From: Lunularia cruciata
Taxonomy: Eukaryota > Streptophyta > Marchantiopsida > Lunulariales > Lunulariaceae
Assembly: GCA_948567375.1 (NCBI GenBank)
Contig: OX419758.1
Span: 38,021,473-38,085,472 of the forward strand
Direction of reading: 5' to 3'
Length of the DNA: 64,000 nucleotides
This document shows, in pieces, positions 32,047-44,170 of the stretch. Numbering within the stretch: position 1 is the stretch's first letter; the number at the start of each line of letters is the position of its first letter. The notes beneath the pieces are model-generated. The model was not told where the DNA came from and searched no databases. It saw only the letters and a list, made by a program, of their open reading frames with translations. The translations under genes and the position numbers were made by a program.

Positions 32047-33864
32047 CATCTCTTCCTTGAACTCTTGAGGAGTAAATTTTGCTAAAATTCTTTGATGTGT
32101 GTGCCATTACCTAGCAACCTTGTGAGTTAGTTCTTGGTTCCAATCAAGTAGTATCATCTTTTTTTTCTTGGGTCAAGAGTTTAATATCTCCCATTTCCTC
32201 TTCTTTCTTTGGCATGACATCCTCTCACCAACTTGAGTGGTCTTCATTTCCTTCCTCCTTAGGGTCATTAATTTCCTTGCATTGCACACTTTTCTTAGGA
32301 AGCCACACCTATGCTTTCATTTTCTCAAGCTCCTTGCATCATACTATATTGAATTTACGTTTTTCCCAATCAATCTTTGGGTTATGCTTCCTCAACTAGT
32401 CAATCTCAATAATTATGTCTTCTTTGATATCTACCATGGTAAATATAATATTTTCTTCCAAATGTCTCCCAATCCTCAATCCAAGTTCTATTCCATGCTT
32501 AATATCTCCTATTTTGTTGTGAGTCCCATCAATTATGTACAAGGAGATTGCATTGGCCAATTTAGGTACTATTACTTGGTTCTTTTGCATTAAACCCTTA
32601 CTTCAAAATAGAGTTGAAGCTCCTAAGTCTATCATTGATGTGGTTAGTTTCTCACGATTTTGCCCAATTAAGGTAATTTGGATATGTAACTATTCTAATT
32701 TTTTGTATACTTTGGGTATAATACTAGCTAAGATAAAAAAAATAAAAAAATTAAGTGTTTTTGAGGATCTTGGCTCAAGAACAACACAACTACGGCAATC
32801 CTTTTCAAAACTCCTAGGATTCCTCTCTTTTTTGGCTAAGGATCACTTCTATTTGTGACAATCTTTCCATGAATTGGTTCCAATCTGAGACGACAACTAC
32901 CGTGTCTTCCTTTTTCACTTCTCTTGGGACTTTGGTATTGGTGGCCTTAATCTATTGGCCTTGCACTATTAGCTTCTTCTTGGGATAAGAGTACATAATG
33001 TGTGTCCTCATTCCGCACCTATAACACATACAAGGATCTTGAACCTTTCCAATATCAATTTTCATGGGCATAAATTGAAACTATTGTAGTGCCGATGGAA
33101 GTTGTAATAGGAGTGGCATGTTGGAAATTGAAGCTATGTTGCTTGTATTTTTAGTCTTCCCACTTCCATTGATTGAGTTTGTTGTCTAGTCTAATTGCTT
33201 CTTTGGCCAGATCCCCATAGCGTAAATAATGTGGGAAGATAACACTAATACATCTTTGACTGCCCTACTTAGACATGTTATCTAAGTTTGGGAATTGAGT
33301 ACATAGTTCAATGGAGTGGAAATGTGACTGGTATTGAGCAATTGGCTTATTTCCTTGAGTCTATTGCTTCAGCTCCTCCCTAGCTTCTTTAGTGTCCTAG
33401 ATGTTTCAAATGACAAATTGGAGGCTTCAATCAACGCTTGCCAATTGAGGAAAGATGTCTCTCTATTAGTAAGCCTTTTCATGTAATTTGTTCTTACAAT
33501 TTTTTGCTTTGTCCTTCATGAACATAAAGGCTACTTCCACCTGAGAATTGATAATGGCTAGTTGGGAGTACTAATCGATGTAGCATTTGATTTCAGTCAA
33601 GAAGGTCTATGCTCTACCATCATATTTCCCCTTAAACCATGCTAGAGGTGCAAAGATTTTTGAGAGAAGATCTTGTTGTGCAACTAAGATATTTAGAGGA
33701 AGAGGTGCTTTTTGTTACTTTAGGACTTGAATTATAGCTTGGTGTTGCATCACCTTGGTTTGTAGTTGATTGTTGTTGTTTTTTAATTGTGTGATCTCAG
33801 TCTCCATCTGATGCATTATGTTAATCATGTCATCTAGAGTTGGTGGACCATTTGGCTTGGCCAT
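32047..33864 (-). pseudogene. Element G protease and gag region
   Basis: Minus strand. 32396-32590 keeps an open stretch in the protease neighbourhood. A zinc-knuckle-like CYRCG lies near 33000-33040. The N-terminal gag MAKPNGPPTLDDMINIMHQM, followed by a Gln/Asn-rich helix, starts at 33864. Many breaks. I could not identify an LTR or primer site to its right. Confidence 0.65.
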
Positions 33865-34530
33865 CTTGGTGTTTTTCTAAGATGGGCTGAGAGTGAATTT
33901 TCCATGGATGTGGATATAATCTAACACAAGATATTTGGTAAATAAATGTATTCAAAGCTTAAAGCTCATTTGCTATAGATAAGCCACATCATATTATTAA
34001 GCAAGTAAATATTGCTAGTTATAATCTATGAAGTTGTATCTTTTAAAGGTAAAAAGTGAGCACACCCAAATATGAAGTGGCCAACCACTAGGGAGAGTTC
34101 AACCTAATGTTAGGGTAATAGCTCAAATAAGAAAATATCAACAATCATAGGTGCGGGACCTAGAGTCTGACAATAAAGTCAGGTATGAGTAGATGGCAAT
34201 AGAGTTACAACTTGAAAGTGAGTAATCAATATTGATAGATGGAGTATTGAATACAATCAAGTAGCTGATCTGAAAGTATATTAATCAAGATTGGAAGACA
34301 AAGTGGTTGAACTGAGTAGCTAAGAACAAGGTAAGAATATTTATATCTAATAATTGAGATTCTATCATAAGTTGCCAAATCTCTACATGCACAAGTGGCA
34401 TCACTCTAGATTGGATCAAATTACATTTAAATAAGACGACAAGATAAAGTTGATAAGAATAAAGGAAAATGGACTAAGTATCCCTATTATGTAACTAGAA
34501 GTAAAAGAAAAATGAACATAATTAGTAAGT
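33865..34530. other. Unassigned AT-rich stretch
   Basis: No open frame, domain or repeat of this window was recognised. It may hold the decayed leader/LTR of G and sequence between G and the copia fragment. Confidence 0.4.
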
Positions 34531-36402
34531 CTTGATAGACAAGAGAAATTAGTGTCAAATATTCCTTATGCTAGTACTATTGGGAGTTTAATGTATGTTA
34601 TGGTTTGCACTAGACTAGATATCTTATATGTCGTGAATGTGTGGAGTCAATGTATTGTAAATCCAAGGAAAAAACATTGGGAAGTTGTGAAGTGGATGTT
34701 TCATTGCTTGAAAGGGACTATAAATATTGGCATTATCTTTGATGTGGAGAAGGACCAAAAGGAGTAATTACAAGGTATGTAGATTCTGATTTTGCAAGAG
34801 AGCTGGATAAGAAAAGGTCTACAACATAGATTCATATTTACACTTATTGGTGTTCTAGTAAGTTGGAAGTCTATTCTCCAATCTACTATTGCTCTTTCAG
34901 CTACATAGGCAGAATATTTTGCAACAATAAAGGCTACTAAAGAGGCAATATAGCTACAAAGATTAGCCAAGGATACAAAACTCCCAAAATGAAATCTAGA
35001 CTTCATTGTGATAGCCATGGTAATATTCATTTGGCAAAGAATCAAATATATCATTCACATACAAAACATATTGATGTGAGATATTACATTATCAAGGAAG
35101 TTGTGACAAATGGAGAGATTAATTTGCAAAAGATAAGTACAAAGGTTAATGCAACTAATATATTAACTAAACTAGTTAGTGTTGAGAAGTTCAACTTATG
35201 CACAGACTTGCTCAATGTTTGACATTGCCCATTGGGGTAATGGAGCTGACTAGTTTTTAGAGATTGTGTTGCCTAGATAGAATGTAAACCAAGGTGGAGA
35301 TTCTTGAAACATGTCTTGCTATTCTAGCTTTGATTGAATGTTGACGTTGATGGATAAGGCATCTAAGTGCAAACATGCCTTAAGTTCTAGGTTGTTAATA
35401 TGTTACTCAATTGAGAGTTTGCTAGAGGACAATATTGACAAGGGAAAAATATTGACAAAACACACTCTTTGGTAGATATTCAATTCAAGAAGTTCAAGAA
35501 GATGAGCATGATGAGTGACTTATGAGCCTGCTTGTCTCTCACTCAAGATGAACATGTGATGGCTATTATGGTAGTGCATCATGGACTAAGAAGACAAGGA
35601 ACCCCAACTTCATCATATTCCTCCAAAGCTAACACTCCAAGACTCAAATCATTACTCACTAGAGAACTCAATGAGAGAGAGATAGTTGCAAATGAAAGGA
35701 TGATGAGTACTTTCTCACCCCTATTTTATGTACTTGTGAAATAGTTATGCACCAAATTTACTTATTACTAGAGTAACTCAAGTTACTAGGCTAAAAGTCA
35801 AATAAAATTAAAAAATTCTAAAGGAATATCTATACTCAAGCAAATATTCTCCTAAGCATGTGATCTTATCTTGACCCAACCATTAAGTCAAGGATTTCTT
35901 CACATAGGCTATCTATGGACTATAAAAGAACCCAAAGGAAAAAAAGGTTGTGGGTCCAAGAGTTGTCAACTCTTTCCTCAAAGCCAAACACCTAGGAATA
36001 ACATCAAGTCAATACACTAGAACCCAAAATAGTGATGCTCATCTTTTCCACTTCCTCTAAGGTAAGGTTCCCTTTATCTTGGCTATGCCTAACTTTAGCT
36101 AATCATGAATAATGTAGAACTATCCTTTATCTCTATATAAAGAATATCTCTCAAGTAATTATAATACTAAACTAAATATCATAATATCACATACATGCAT
36201 AAATGGGTGTTATAGACCATCATATCTAAACATATATTCTAAGTATTGCTTTAATAAAGAGTTGGGTGTGAGAGTGTTTGGCCATGGATGTAGCTTTTGA
36301 GATAGGAAGTGAACCATGTTAGATCTTGTTGTCCTTGGTGTTCTCTTAACGTGGAATATTGTGTGCTTTTGCATAAGTATCTCAAAACTGAATTTCCTAA
36401 TA
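34531..36402 (+). mobile_element. Ty1/copia element I, 3' part
   Basis: Plus-strand 3' end of a copia element. RT/RNase H pieces lie at 34552-35222 (IPYASTIGSLMYVMVCTRLD, then KKHWEVVKWMFHCLKGT, then KHIDVRYYIIKEVV). A polypurine tract AAGGTGGAGATT sits near 35291-35302. The 3' LTR is at about 35304-35522 and 36215 to about 36402, split by a solo LTR. The LTR's second part matches the LTR of element H near 44.19-44.31 kb. 5'-truncated, many breaks. Confidence 0.8.
35523..36214 (-). repeat. Solo LTR of the A/B family in copia I's LTR
   Basis: 692 bp, diverged from B's LTRs but colinear along the whole length. It starts TGAGCCTGCTTG and ends GGGTGTTATA. The flanks GACTTA and GACCA are only a partial match to a target repeat. 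Copia LTR sequence runs on both sides. Confidence 0.85.
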
Positions 36403-36870
36403 ATTGGATGTAATTTTTTGATAGTCCAATTGTTGATCAAAGCATGGATGTTCCATCTTCTAGTTTGGAAATATATTTTTTGTTCAAATAACTTATCTCC
36501 ACTCATATCATTGATCCCTTTGAAACATAAGATAAATAGTACCCTGAAGGAAAGGGGAAGTACAAGCGCACTAAGAAAGAAGAGCACAATGCTCAAGAGT
36601 CCCAAATGATCAAAAACAAAGACGAACATAAGTAGACTCAAAGGAACCTATTGGAACAAAAAGCACACCAACAACAAGCACCAAAGAAACTAAGGAGGAT
36701 ATCTTCTACTCCTAAACTTTTTGATAGAGTTCCTCCTATAGTATGTTTCGTAAGTGGGTAAGTAGGACTCTAGTTGTGCTAGGTGTACCTATAATAGCCA
36801 CTCCTCAATGCCATTGCTTGGGTGCATTGCAAAGTGATTGATATTGTTGTTGGTAATAGAATATAAGCAT
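36403..36870. other. Unassigned stretch
   Basis: Lies between the end of copia I's LTR and the 3' end of the LINE. It contains charged, lysine-rich plus-strand short frames but no recognised domain. Confidence 0.4.
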
Positions 36871-36872
36871 GG

Positions 36873-37440
36873 CTAGAGAGGCATCCAATGCCCCTCTCCT
36901 CTACAAGGAACCTCATGCTCCATCCTTGAGGAGTTCATCAGAATGGTGATGTAGATGCCCAAAATCTCAATCACTAGAGGGATAAAGGTATCCAAGGCTA
37001 TACAAAGGAAGTAGTGGTCCTCCTTGCCACTATATGTGATAGCCATTATTGATCCTGCATGTATGCCTACATTTGTCAAGGACTCTACTCATAGAGATTT
37101 TGCCACCACCACATCATATAAGGTATAGCAACCATTCATTAAAATAACTATCTGATTGCATGCGATAGATAGGTGGTCCTGGTAGATCCAATTATCACTC
37201 AATTTGAGCCTAGTGTAGCTTGTAAGATCTGAGGGATTGTTTCTTGGATTGCATCATGGACTCTAGTGGGCTTCCCGCCTACTACAAATTGTAGAAAGTG
37301 TATCCTTTACATGTCATAAGAGGAACTACATGTGCACTCTAGCAATCTTATGAGAGTTGGAGGAGGGAGCCCAACCTCAATCAAAGTATTGTGGAAAACT
37401 CTTTTGAAATGAAATGAAAGTTATCAATCAAGGATGAAGC
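36873..37440 (-). pseudogene. LINE copy 1, zinc knuckle and endonuclease-like end
   Basis: Minus strand. Around 37230-37400: GLPPPTLIRLLECTCSSSYD followed by a His-containing stretch and TRVHDAIQETIPQIL. This corresponds to the C..C...H....C motif and following helix of R2-like LINEs. 36873-37079 then holds DTFIPLVIEILGIYITILMN, the conserved region near the protein's end. In R2-type LINEs this domain nicks the target DNA. Key cysteines are partly lost, and the copy is broken by stops. Confidence 0.6.
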
Positions 37441-38014
37441 TTAGAGCCAAGCTCCAAAGCCTTTCTTTTTGCAAGAGAAGATCCTAGCTTTGTCAAGGGG
37501 GAAACACAATATAGTGAGGATGCTAGTCAATGTGTGATTGTGCATATGCTCACTAAGATCCACTTGGAGTTTCTTAGAGTCAAGGAAAACAAAGTCAATA
37601 AACTTAGGAAGTGATGTGCTTGCAAGGCTTAGCAATAAGTCACAAGCCAAGCAAAGATATGCTTGGAAGACATAAGTGCTTGACTCCATTGTTGCAATAG
37701 ATCCTAATAAAGAAGGTGACACTCATGTAAGCATAGGTCTACTAACAAGGAACCACTAGTGCCCATGCTCCAATAAATGTTGTTGGTGATGGGACTTCAT
37801 GCCCTATGAAACCACATACCTATCACTATGAGGAGAGCTATCTACTTCCTATAACTCTTATCTAATACTTGTTGGAGCATGCATGGCCTTAATATAGTGG
37901 AGAAAGTATGGCAAATAATATTGTCAAACATCCACAAATATGGCAACAATGCCTCCGTGAGAATGTTTATGCCAAATATGAAGCCTTAGGGAAGCAACAC
38001 CAACTAAGAATAGA

Positions 38015-38057
38015 ATAGGCCATCTAGTTATTCTCCAGGTGGGGGAGGAGGTGAGCA
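38015..38057 (+). repeat. 43-bp direct repeat, left copy
   Basis: Starts ATAGGCCATCTAGTTATTCT and ends GGTGAGCA. It matches 41830-41872 at 40 of 43 bases and brackets the FTW copy 2 segment inside the LINE. Confidence 0.92.
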
Positions 38058-38479
38058 GAATAGGCAGTGGTACCCACATTTTTTATTTTTTTTAGAAATG
38101 GAGAAGAAGAAGAGTATAGAGAAGTCAAATTGCGCCTGTATGGCCGAAGAAGGCGAAGAAAAGAGTCTTTGAGATGAAACCCGAGGTAATGTGGCTTTGG
38201 GTCACAAGGCAAAGTACTTGGACTTGCCCTATCAGCATACAACTCAAAGTAAGAAGTCTTTGTATCAGGGGGTGCTCAATGCAAGGCAAGGACAGTGTAA
38301 CAACTTTTCTTTGGGGTGAGAAATTCAAGAAGGGACCATTCAAAAACCGGCGGTCATACGCATGGAGGACACTTGATAGTGACAAGAGCATGCAAGAGGT
38401 GTGATTTCTCGGTAGAAACTCAAATTGAAGAGTGACAAAGAAGGCGTGACTCTATAAAAATTGGGCTAACAACAAAGTA

Positions 38480-41039
38480 ATGTCAAGCAATTTTCCTTTG
38501 CCATTGAGGAGTCATCCTGCAGGAGATCATGGGAAGAGAAGTAGAGTTGAAGACGAGTTGGTGTGTAGAGGGGAATTCAAGCAAGCTAATCCAAGAGACA
38601 ATGAGGAAGAAAGAAAGATGGGAGGAGGAAAGAAGAAATCCGAATTCACAATGAGAAATCATATGATTCGGAGGTTAGATGTGATCGCCAGAATCAAAGT
38701 CTTGAGCCGACTTTGGATCCCATTCTTGGCATGGAATTGGAATGTGAGTTTTCTAGGATTCATGATCGAGATAATCAAGAGTAAATGTCTCGATGGCCCC
38801 AATGAAGAAGGGAAGAGAGGAAATCTGGCTTGCTGGACGGAGTCGGATTGGAGATAAGTACTTGGAAGAGAGGTAGGCATGGAGCAGGGTACCACGTTCT
38901 TGGAGAAGGGAGAGGTAGCCAAAGAAACCCAAGAAGTGAGGGATGCATTCTCTTTGAAGCGTACAAAGAATGGGTACAAAGTAGAGAGTTACAAGGATCC
39001 GGTCAAGAGAGAGATCATGAGTGCTCTCATGGCAATCCTAAAGCCGGAGAGAATGACTTATGTGATGAAGCACCAAACGGTGTTCTTCCATAAGATGTTT
39101 GCATGAGAGCCAATTAACTGGCGAGGTGCTTCTATGGGTGAACGAGATAGATGGTGTGGAACTTGCAATATAAGTCACCTCCACATTACATTGTGCCATT
39201 TGCAGCACATTTCTACCTTGGGCTGAATCTGCTCAATGCGGCGGAGCGCAACAAAATGGTGTCGCCTTTTCATCCCAACTTAAGAAAAGAGGTTGACGCG
39301 GAAGAGCAGCAGTACATTCTTCAGATCCAAAGCAGCAATGAGTACTACATCCAGACAAGGAAGAGTGCACAAGTGGACGTAAGTACTCCAAAGTTGAAGA
39401 AGCAGAGTAGACAAGGAGAAGGCAAAGACGTCAAGAGAATAAGACCTCGGAAGACCAGAAGAGTAAACCCAAGGAAAGGTATGGTAGTAATCGCATCGTC
39501 GGAAGAAGACTCGAAAGGCAAAGCCGAGGGCAAGTCCAAAGACTCAAAACGCAAGGAAGAACCCGAGCTCACACTACAGAGTAGAGACACAAGTAGTGAC
39601 AGTGACAAAGGCAGGGAGATGATGTCGATTCCCACAGCAAAAGAAGAAGTCCGGATGGAGCTCAAAGAAGAGAGTAATGTGAAGTTAGAAGACAAAGTGC
39701 CAGAGCAGGAGGAGAAGAAGGTTACCATTCAGAGAGGAGTTTGGTCTAGGCAAAAGGCAAAGTGTGAAGCAGGTCTGAGCAAGGTAATGGAAGAGGAGAA
39801 TGCTAGTTTGGGGAGTGAAGCATCCATTCTGATACGATGACTACAGAGAAGAAGGTGAGTATTGAGAGAAGAAGATGTAAAGAAGGAGATCACTCCGCAA
39901 GTTCAAGTAGTCGCAAGTGACGGAGTGGAGTACCTGCACGAAGTTGTGTGTCCTCTATTGGTGAAATTAGAACACAAGAAGAAGGAGATGCAGTCAAAGT
40001 GTCTGGAGGTGAAGACTATATTGCAGGTGTTAGCATGACTAGAAGAAGAGAACTCAGAGTTGAAGAAGAGTATAATCCGAGGTGAGGAAGAAAGGGAAGT
40101 ACTACAAGTGGATGCAGTAGTGCAGAGTCAAGTGGTAGAAAACTTGAGGAGAGAAGCAAGGTATTGAGAGGAACTTGTGAAGCGGAGTGACATAGCAAAG
40201 GAAAGACAAATTGTTGAATATGAGATCTTGAAACAGCAATTTGCTGATTTGAGACTAAAAATTATTCATGCTATGGCGAGAGTAGTAGAGAAGGAACAAG
40301 AGCTTGATAGGGTGATGGAGAGTGTAGAAGAGAAGAAGCAACTGTGGCAACAAGAGTTGACAGTGAGATATAGAGAAGAAGAGAGGTTGCGAGAGTTACT
40401 TCATAATCAGGATTGTACAGAAGAAGAAGGAGAAGGAAACTGTGAAAGCCGAGTTTGAAGTAGAATTGGCAATGTACCAAGAGGATTGGCTTGCAGATCG
40501 GGAGCAAGAGAGGAAGATGAGACTGGAGCCCTTGAAGGAAATTGTAATTAGGATGAATGCAATGTTGAGTACAGAGGCCAGTGTGCATATTGAGGAGATG
40601 AGGCTGCACGAGTTGAAGTAGTTGGTGCAGGAGACAAGGAGGAGACATGCAAAGGATACCAATTACCAATACCGATAGTCTGAGAACTTGTGTAGATAGG
40701 AAGATATTGGAGGTAGAAGACAATATCACAATCAGATTAGACTTAGTAAAATTGGAGATAGATAAACTTTGGAAATATGTTAGAGCAAAACCCGAAGTAG
40801 ATGAAGTAGGAGTACAAATGTCTTGGGAGTTACCATTGGAGACATTAAAGAAGAGTGGATCGGGAGATAAGGAGTTAGATAGATTACACACTAGTGAAAT
40901 TTCAGATCAGGAAAGAGAACTATTAGATTTGGTAGAGGATGTAGGAGTTATGAAACCTGAGGAAAGAGTAGTAGGAAGTAAAGTTACTTCGAGTTTGGGT
41001 TTGAAAGCAAAAGAAGAAGTAGACATCGGATCAGATTAG
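38480..41039 (+). pseudogene. FTW-family copy 2 (best preserved; about 850 codons)
   Basis: Unrecognised family. The N-terminal region is basic (HPAGDHGKRSRVEDELV), then LAWNWNVSFL, then ACWTESDW and VLG. The block NGYKVESYKDPVKREIM, KPERMTYVMKHQTVFFHKMF, EPINW follows (38829-39121). Next is PPHYIVPFAAHFYLGLNLLN (about 39178), a Lys/Glu/Ser-rich acidic-basic tract (39350-39840, for example SSEEDSKGKAEGKSKDSKRK), and a long heptad-like coiled coil (about 39900-41000, for example EKEQELDRVMESVEEKKQLW). It ends at 41039. A handful of stops and frame changes interrupt it. The long charged frames and retained CpG suggest it decayed late. Confidence 0.65.
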
Positions 41040-41829
41040 TAACAAAATTGAGATTTGAAGAGGCAAATATGAAGAGGTGCATTGTTATTTTGGATCTGTA
41101 GGTTTGTAGAGTTGTTAGGAAGAGATACATTAGGAAGATAACTGTCAATTGCTTCACTATCTAAGAGTGGCATTTGCATTATCATGTTGTTCAGTGCTCA
41201 TAATTCTGAGAATAGATAAAGCGAACTACTGTGAAGCAGTTCTCGTCGCTTGAGCTTGATTTCGAGTATCAACTTTGTGTTTGTGTTTGTGAGTGTGTGG
41301 AGAATTCTGAAGTGCAAGTCAATGTGCTTGTTGGATGTTGGATTCCGTAGCCTTGATCTTCATTTTGTGTGTTTGATCTTGAGTGAAGTGCAATCAGAGC
41401 AATGCCTTGACAGATCTGAGAGGAATTGTAGTGTTTGTAGTATTCTGCATTTGTGAGTGTAGCGCAGTGTTGATGTGAAGCAATTTTGATCAAGGAAGTT
41501 GTACCTTCAGTGGAGGGGTGGAACACAATTCTGAGGCAAAGTCGTTTTGCAGTGAAGTGCCGTTTTTGGGAGAGCTTGAATCATCACAATCAACATTGTT
41601 TAGAAAGATTTGATGGAGTTGTGATTACGGAGTGCTAATTTGTGACAAGACTGTGAATTACTGCTTGTTACTCTCTTCTGGGTGTGGTTTCTACCTGAGA
41701 GATTAAAGACACAACCAAGAACTGAAACTGTTACTTTGCTTTGTATTTGGACATTTTTTACTCATATCTCTGCGGGAACAAACTTTACTTACCCGATTAC
41801 CGCAAAAGTGATATTTGCCAGGTTGTCAC
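41040..41829 (+). other. Downstream part of the inserted segment
   Basis: G/T-rich sequence with repeated TGTGTTTGTG-like runs (41276-41300) and no coding domain. It could be a 3' untranslated region of FTW copy 2. It ends at the right 43-bp repeat. Confidence 0.4.
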
Positions 41830-41872
41830 ATAGGCTATCTAGTTATTCTCCATGTGGGGGAGGATGTGAGCA
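41830..41872 (+). repeat. 43-bp direct repeat, right copy
   Basis: Starts ATAGGCTATCTAGTTATTCT and ends ATGTGAGCA; partner of 38015-38057. Confidence 0.92.
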
Positions 41873-44070
41873 TGAGCATGGGCTGTACTAAGGTGTTTGA
41901 TATGAACAAACTACAAAAATTCTCATGTCTCAAAGGAGAGCCCAAGACAAAGAATTATAGGGTTCTCCTACAAGGAATTAGAATCCAAGTGGGAAGTCAG
42001 AGGGAGTGAGGACCGTATGTGGGCTCCAAATTTTGCATCTACAAATGTGGATTGTAACCCCAAGGTCTCCAAGCTAAGTATGAAATCAAACATCATGCTA
42101 AATACATTTCCCAAAGGCCCATAATATGAGTGTAGTCCATGATGGATGGGAAAAGACAAGATGGTAAAGATGTTGCCACTTGTCATAGAGTAGTGTAATA
42201 TGCTATGGCAAATAGAAGCCTTTCCTATAGATCTCAATATTGTTTGTCCTTGGTTGATGTCAATTGTGAGAACCTCTTATAGCGGTACGGTGGCTATACA
42301 ATAAAGGAGTCTCAACACCATAGAAAGTGCAATCAAAGGGGATCAAGGAAGAGACATGATCTATAGTTGAGCAAAGAGTGAAAAATAAGTGTTGGATTAG
42401 AGATGGTATTGAAGGCATTTGAGACATCAACTTGGACAACTAACCAATCTGGATGAATTTCCAAGGATGCTCAAATGCCCACAATAATTATATCATAGCC
42501 TCTTGAGTAGCTATAGTAAACTGATGGGGAGAGAAGAAGGAAAAAAAAGACTACCGTAACTATAGGCAAATACTGCAAGATATTAAATGCAGGAAAGCAT
42601 CCCCAATGCCAATGAGGCGCATTCTTAAAGTCTCCTTTGCAAGAGCAAGGAGACAAGAGGCTCCAAATAGACAAGTTGCTCCATGGGGCATGGGACTAAA
42701 GGCAATGTGCTCATAAAATGCAAAGAGAAGGGGAAAAATTGAATCTTGAGCATCTAAGGTGAGGCAATCCTATAGGTGCTCATAAACTAGCCAAATGGTA
42801 GGCTTGGTGGTGGGGCCCACCAAGAACCATGGAGAGTAGAGAAGAGTGTGGGAAAACCAAGACTCTATCAATTGTAACTCCTCATCTAGTTGATAATCAT
42901 AGAAGGATGAAGGAAGCTCCTTAGAGGAGGGTGTATAAGGTCTATAGGGCTGATAAAGTCTCAAAGGAGAAGAGCATTGGCCAAGAGGGCAAGAGTGCCT
43001 AGGCTGCCTGCTTGTCTCCCCTACCTAACCTAATATGAAGGATTGATGAAGAAAACAATGCTCTAGAGGTAGAGCGAGGGCCATTGAGACTCTACAATCC
43101 ACCTGGCTTCTAATAGTATACTCCTCCTATAGGGTTGCTCAATCTCCTCTCAATAAAATATGAATCCTAGAGGCAGTTTCTTGATGGCTTGATGTGCCTC
43201 CATGGGCTAGAAGTAGTAATGTCTATTGGGAAGAAAGTGCCAATAATATCCATGTGGAAACATCTTCCCCATGGTCATTTGCCAAAATAGCATGGAGTAG
43301 GATGAAGAATGTAGATCCCACAATAGGATTTAAAAGCAAAGGAATCCAAGTATACAGTTGTGGTCACGGCAAACCTGGCAGGAATGCTTGGATAGGGTTC
43401 AAAGAGTGTAACCAAGAGTACTACTACTAGAGTATGGAGATGATCTACGGGTAGGAATGGAGGTGATCTCTACATTGATTACTTAAACAATGATCTCCTT
43501 ATATGTTGGGCAAGGCCAATCCCTACCAAGAAAATATGGACAAGATTGTGGGCCATTAATGAGGTTGGATATAAGGATGAGCTAAGGGCCTAGGTGGAGG
43601 AGATTGATCCTATGGGAGTGGTAGGATAGTAGAAGTAGGGGGAAGCTCCACATGGTTTGGTGGAGGTAGAGAGGTAATAGGGGTAAGAGGATGTGAAGTA
43701 TCTTTGACATGAGGAGGAGTGATAGGGTGGGACATCCTCCATAGGGGAGTTTGCTCCTATAGGATGCTACACTAGTAGAGGAGAAGTGTGTGACGTGGGG
43801 ACCAAGGGAAAACCATGTGGATAAACCTCAACAATTGTGGGCATGTGCTAAAAAAGGTGGCATAAAGATTGACTTCCTACTTGCACATATGGGATGTGGA
43901 GTGCCAGATGAGGAGTCACGCCAAAAATCATCCATGCATGGCCATGTGCCAATGAACAGAAAAAAGACATTTGGATGTTATATTTGGCTTGTTATTAGTG
44001 ACTTGACTGATTATTGAATTCATGATGAAACAGCAAGGTCACAATGACAATGATGAGAAATTATCCTTGT

Positions 44071-44090
44071 TTATATATATATATATATAT

Positions 44091-44168
<78 letters not shown>
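44071..44168 (+). repeat. (TA)n microsatellite in copia H's LTR region
   Basis: Almost pure TA for about 98 bases, followed by TCTCTCTCTC. The Tyr/Ile-repeat open frames across it are artefacts. Confidence 0.95.

Positions 44169-44170
<2 letters not shown>

Larger units (their letters stand above)
3873..33864 (-). mobile_element. Ty3/gypsy element G (oldest layer, split)
   Basis: Minus-strand fossil seen in two blocks. Part of RT lies at 3873-4580. The protease/gag side lies at about 31271-33864, with a gag start-like ATG at 33862-33864 (MAKPNGPPTLDDMINIMHQM). RT block residues such as LFLKLKNCEF and VEYLGLIIKH place it in the Ty3/gypsy RT. A zinc-knuckle-like CYRCG lies near 33000-33040. 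Coding order runs continuously from one block to the other across C, so C sits inside it. No LTR, integrase or RNase H could be placed. Heavily broken (many breaks). Confidence 0.75.
38058..41829 (+). mobile_element. 3.77-kb inserted segment carrying FTW copy 2
   Basis: Interrupts LINE copy 1 between its RT and C-terminal parts. It is bounded by the 43-bp direct repeats. The segment has noticeably more CpG than its surroundings and no LTR, terminal inverted repeat or clear poly-A tail. It contains the FTW coding region at about 38480-41040 and about 0.8 kb of G/T-rich downstream sequence. How it arrived is unknown; RNA-mediated insertion with a long target duplication, or recombination, are both possible. 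Confidence 0.6.
36870..43760 (-). mobile_element. LINE (non-LTR retrotransposon), R2-like C-terminal domain, copy 1
   Basis: Minus-strand LINE, split by a 3.77-kb segment (38058-41829). RT block A lies near 42380-42450: HPDWLVVQVDVSNAFNTIS. The palm region with the family's catalytic ADD site is near 42100-42180 (YTH..GPLGNVFSMMFDFI), with altered residues. The C-terminal part at 36873-37440 shows a Cys-rich block (LLECTCSS) and HDAIQETIPQIL, then FIPLVIEILGIYITI. This matches the CCHC knuckle and restriction-like endonuclease region of R2-type LINEs. Many stops. The 5' end at right is not defined. Confidence 0.7.

Noticed and set aside
39345-40891. Long minus-strand ORFs (39345-39728 and 40271-40891)
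   Set aside because: Shadows of the Lys/Glu-rich and coiled-coil coding of FTW copy 2 on the plus strand.
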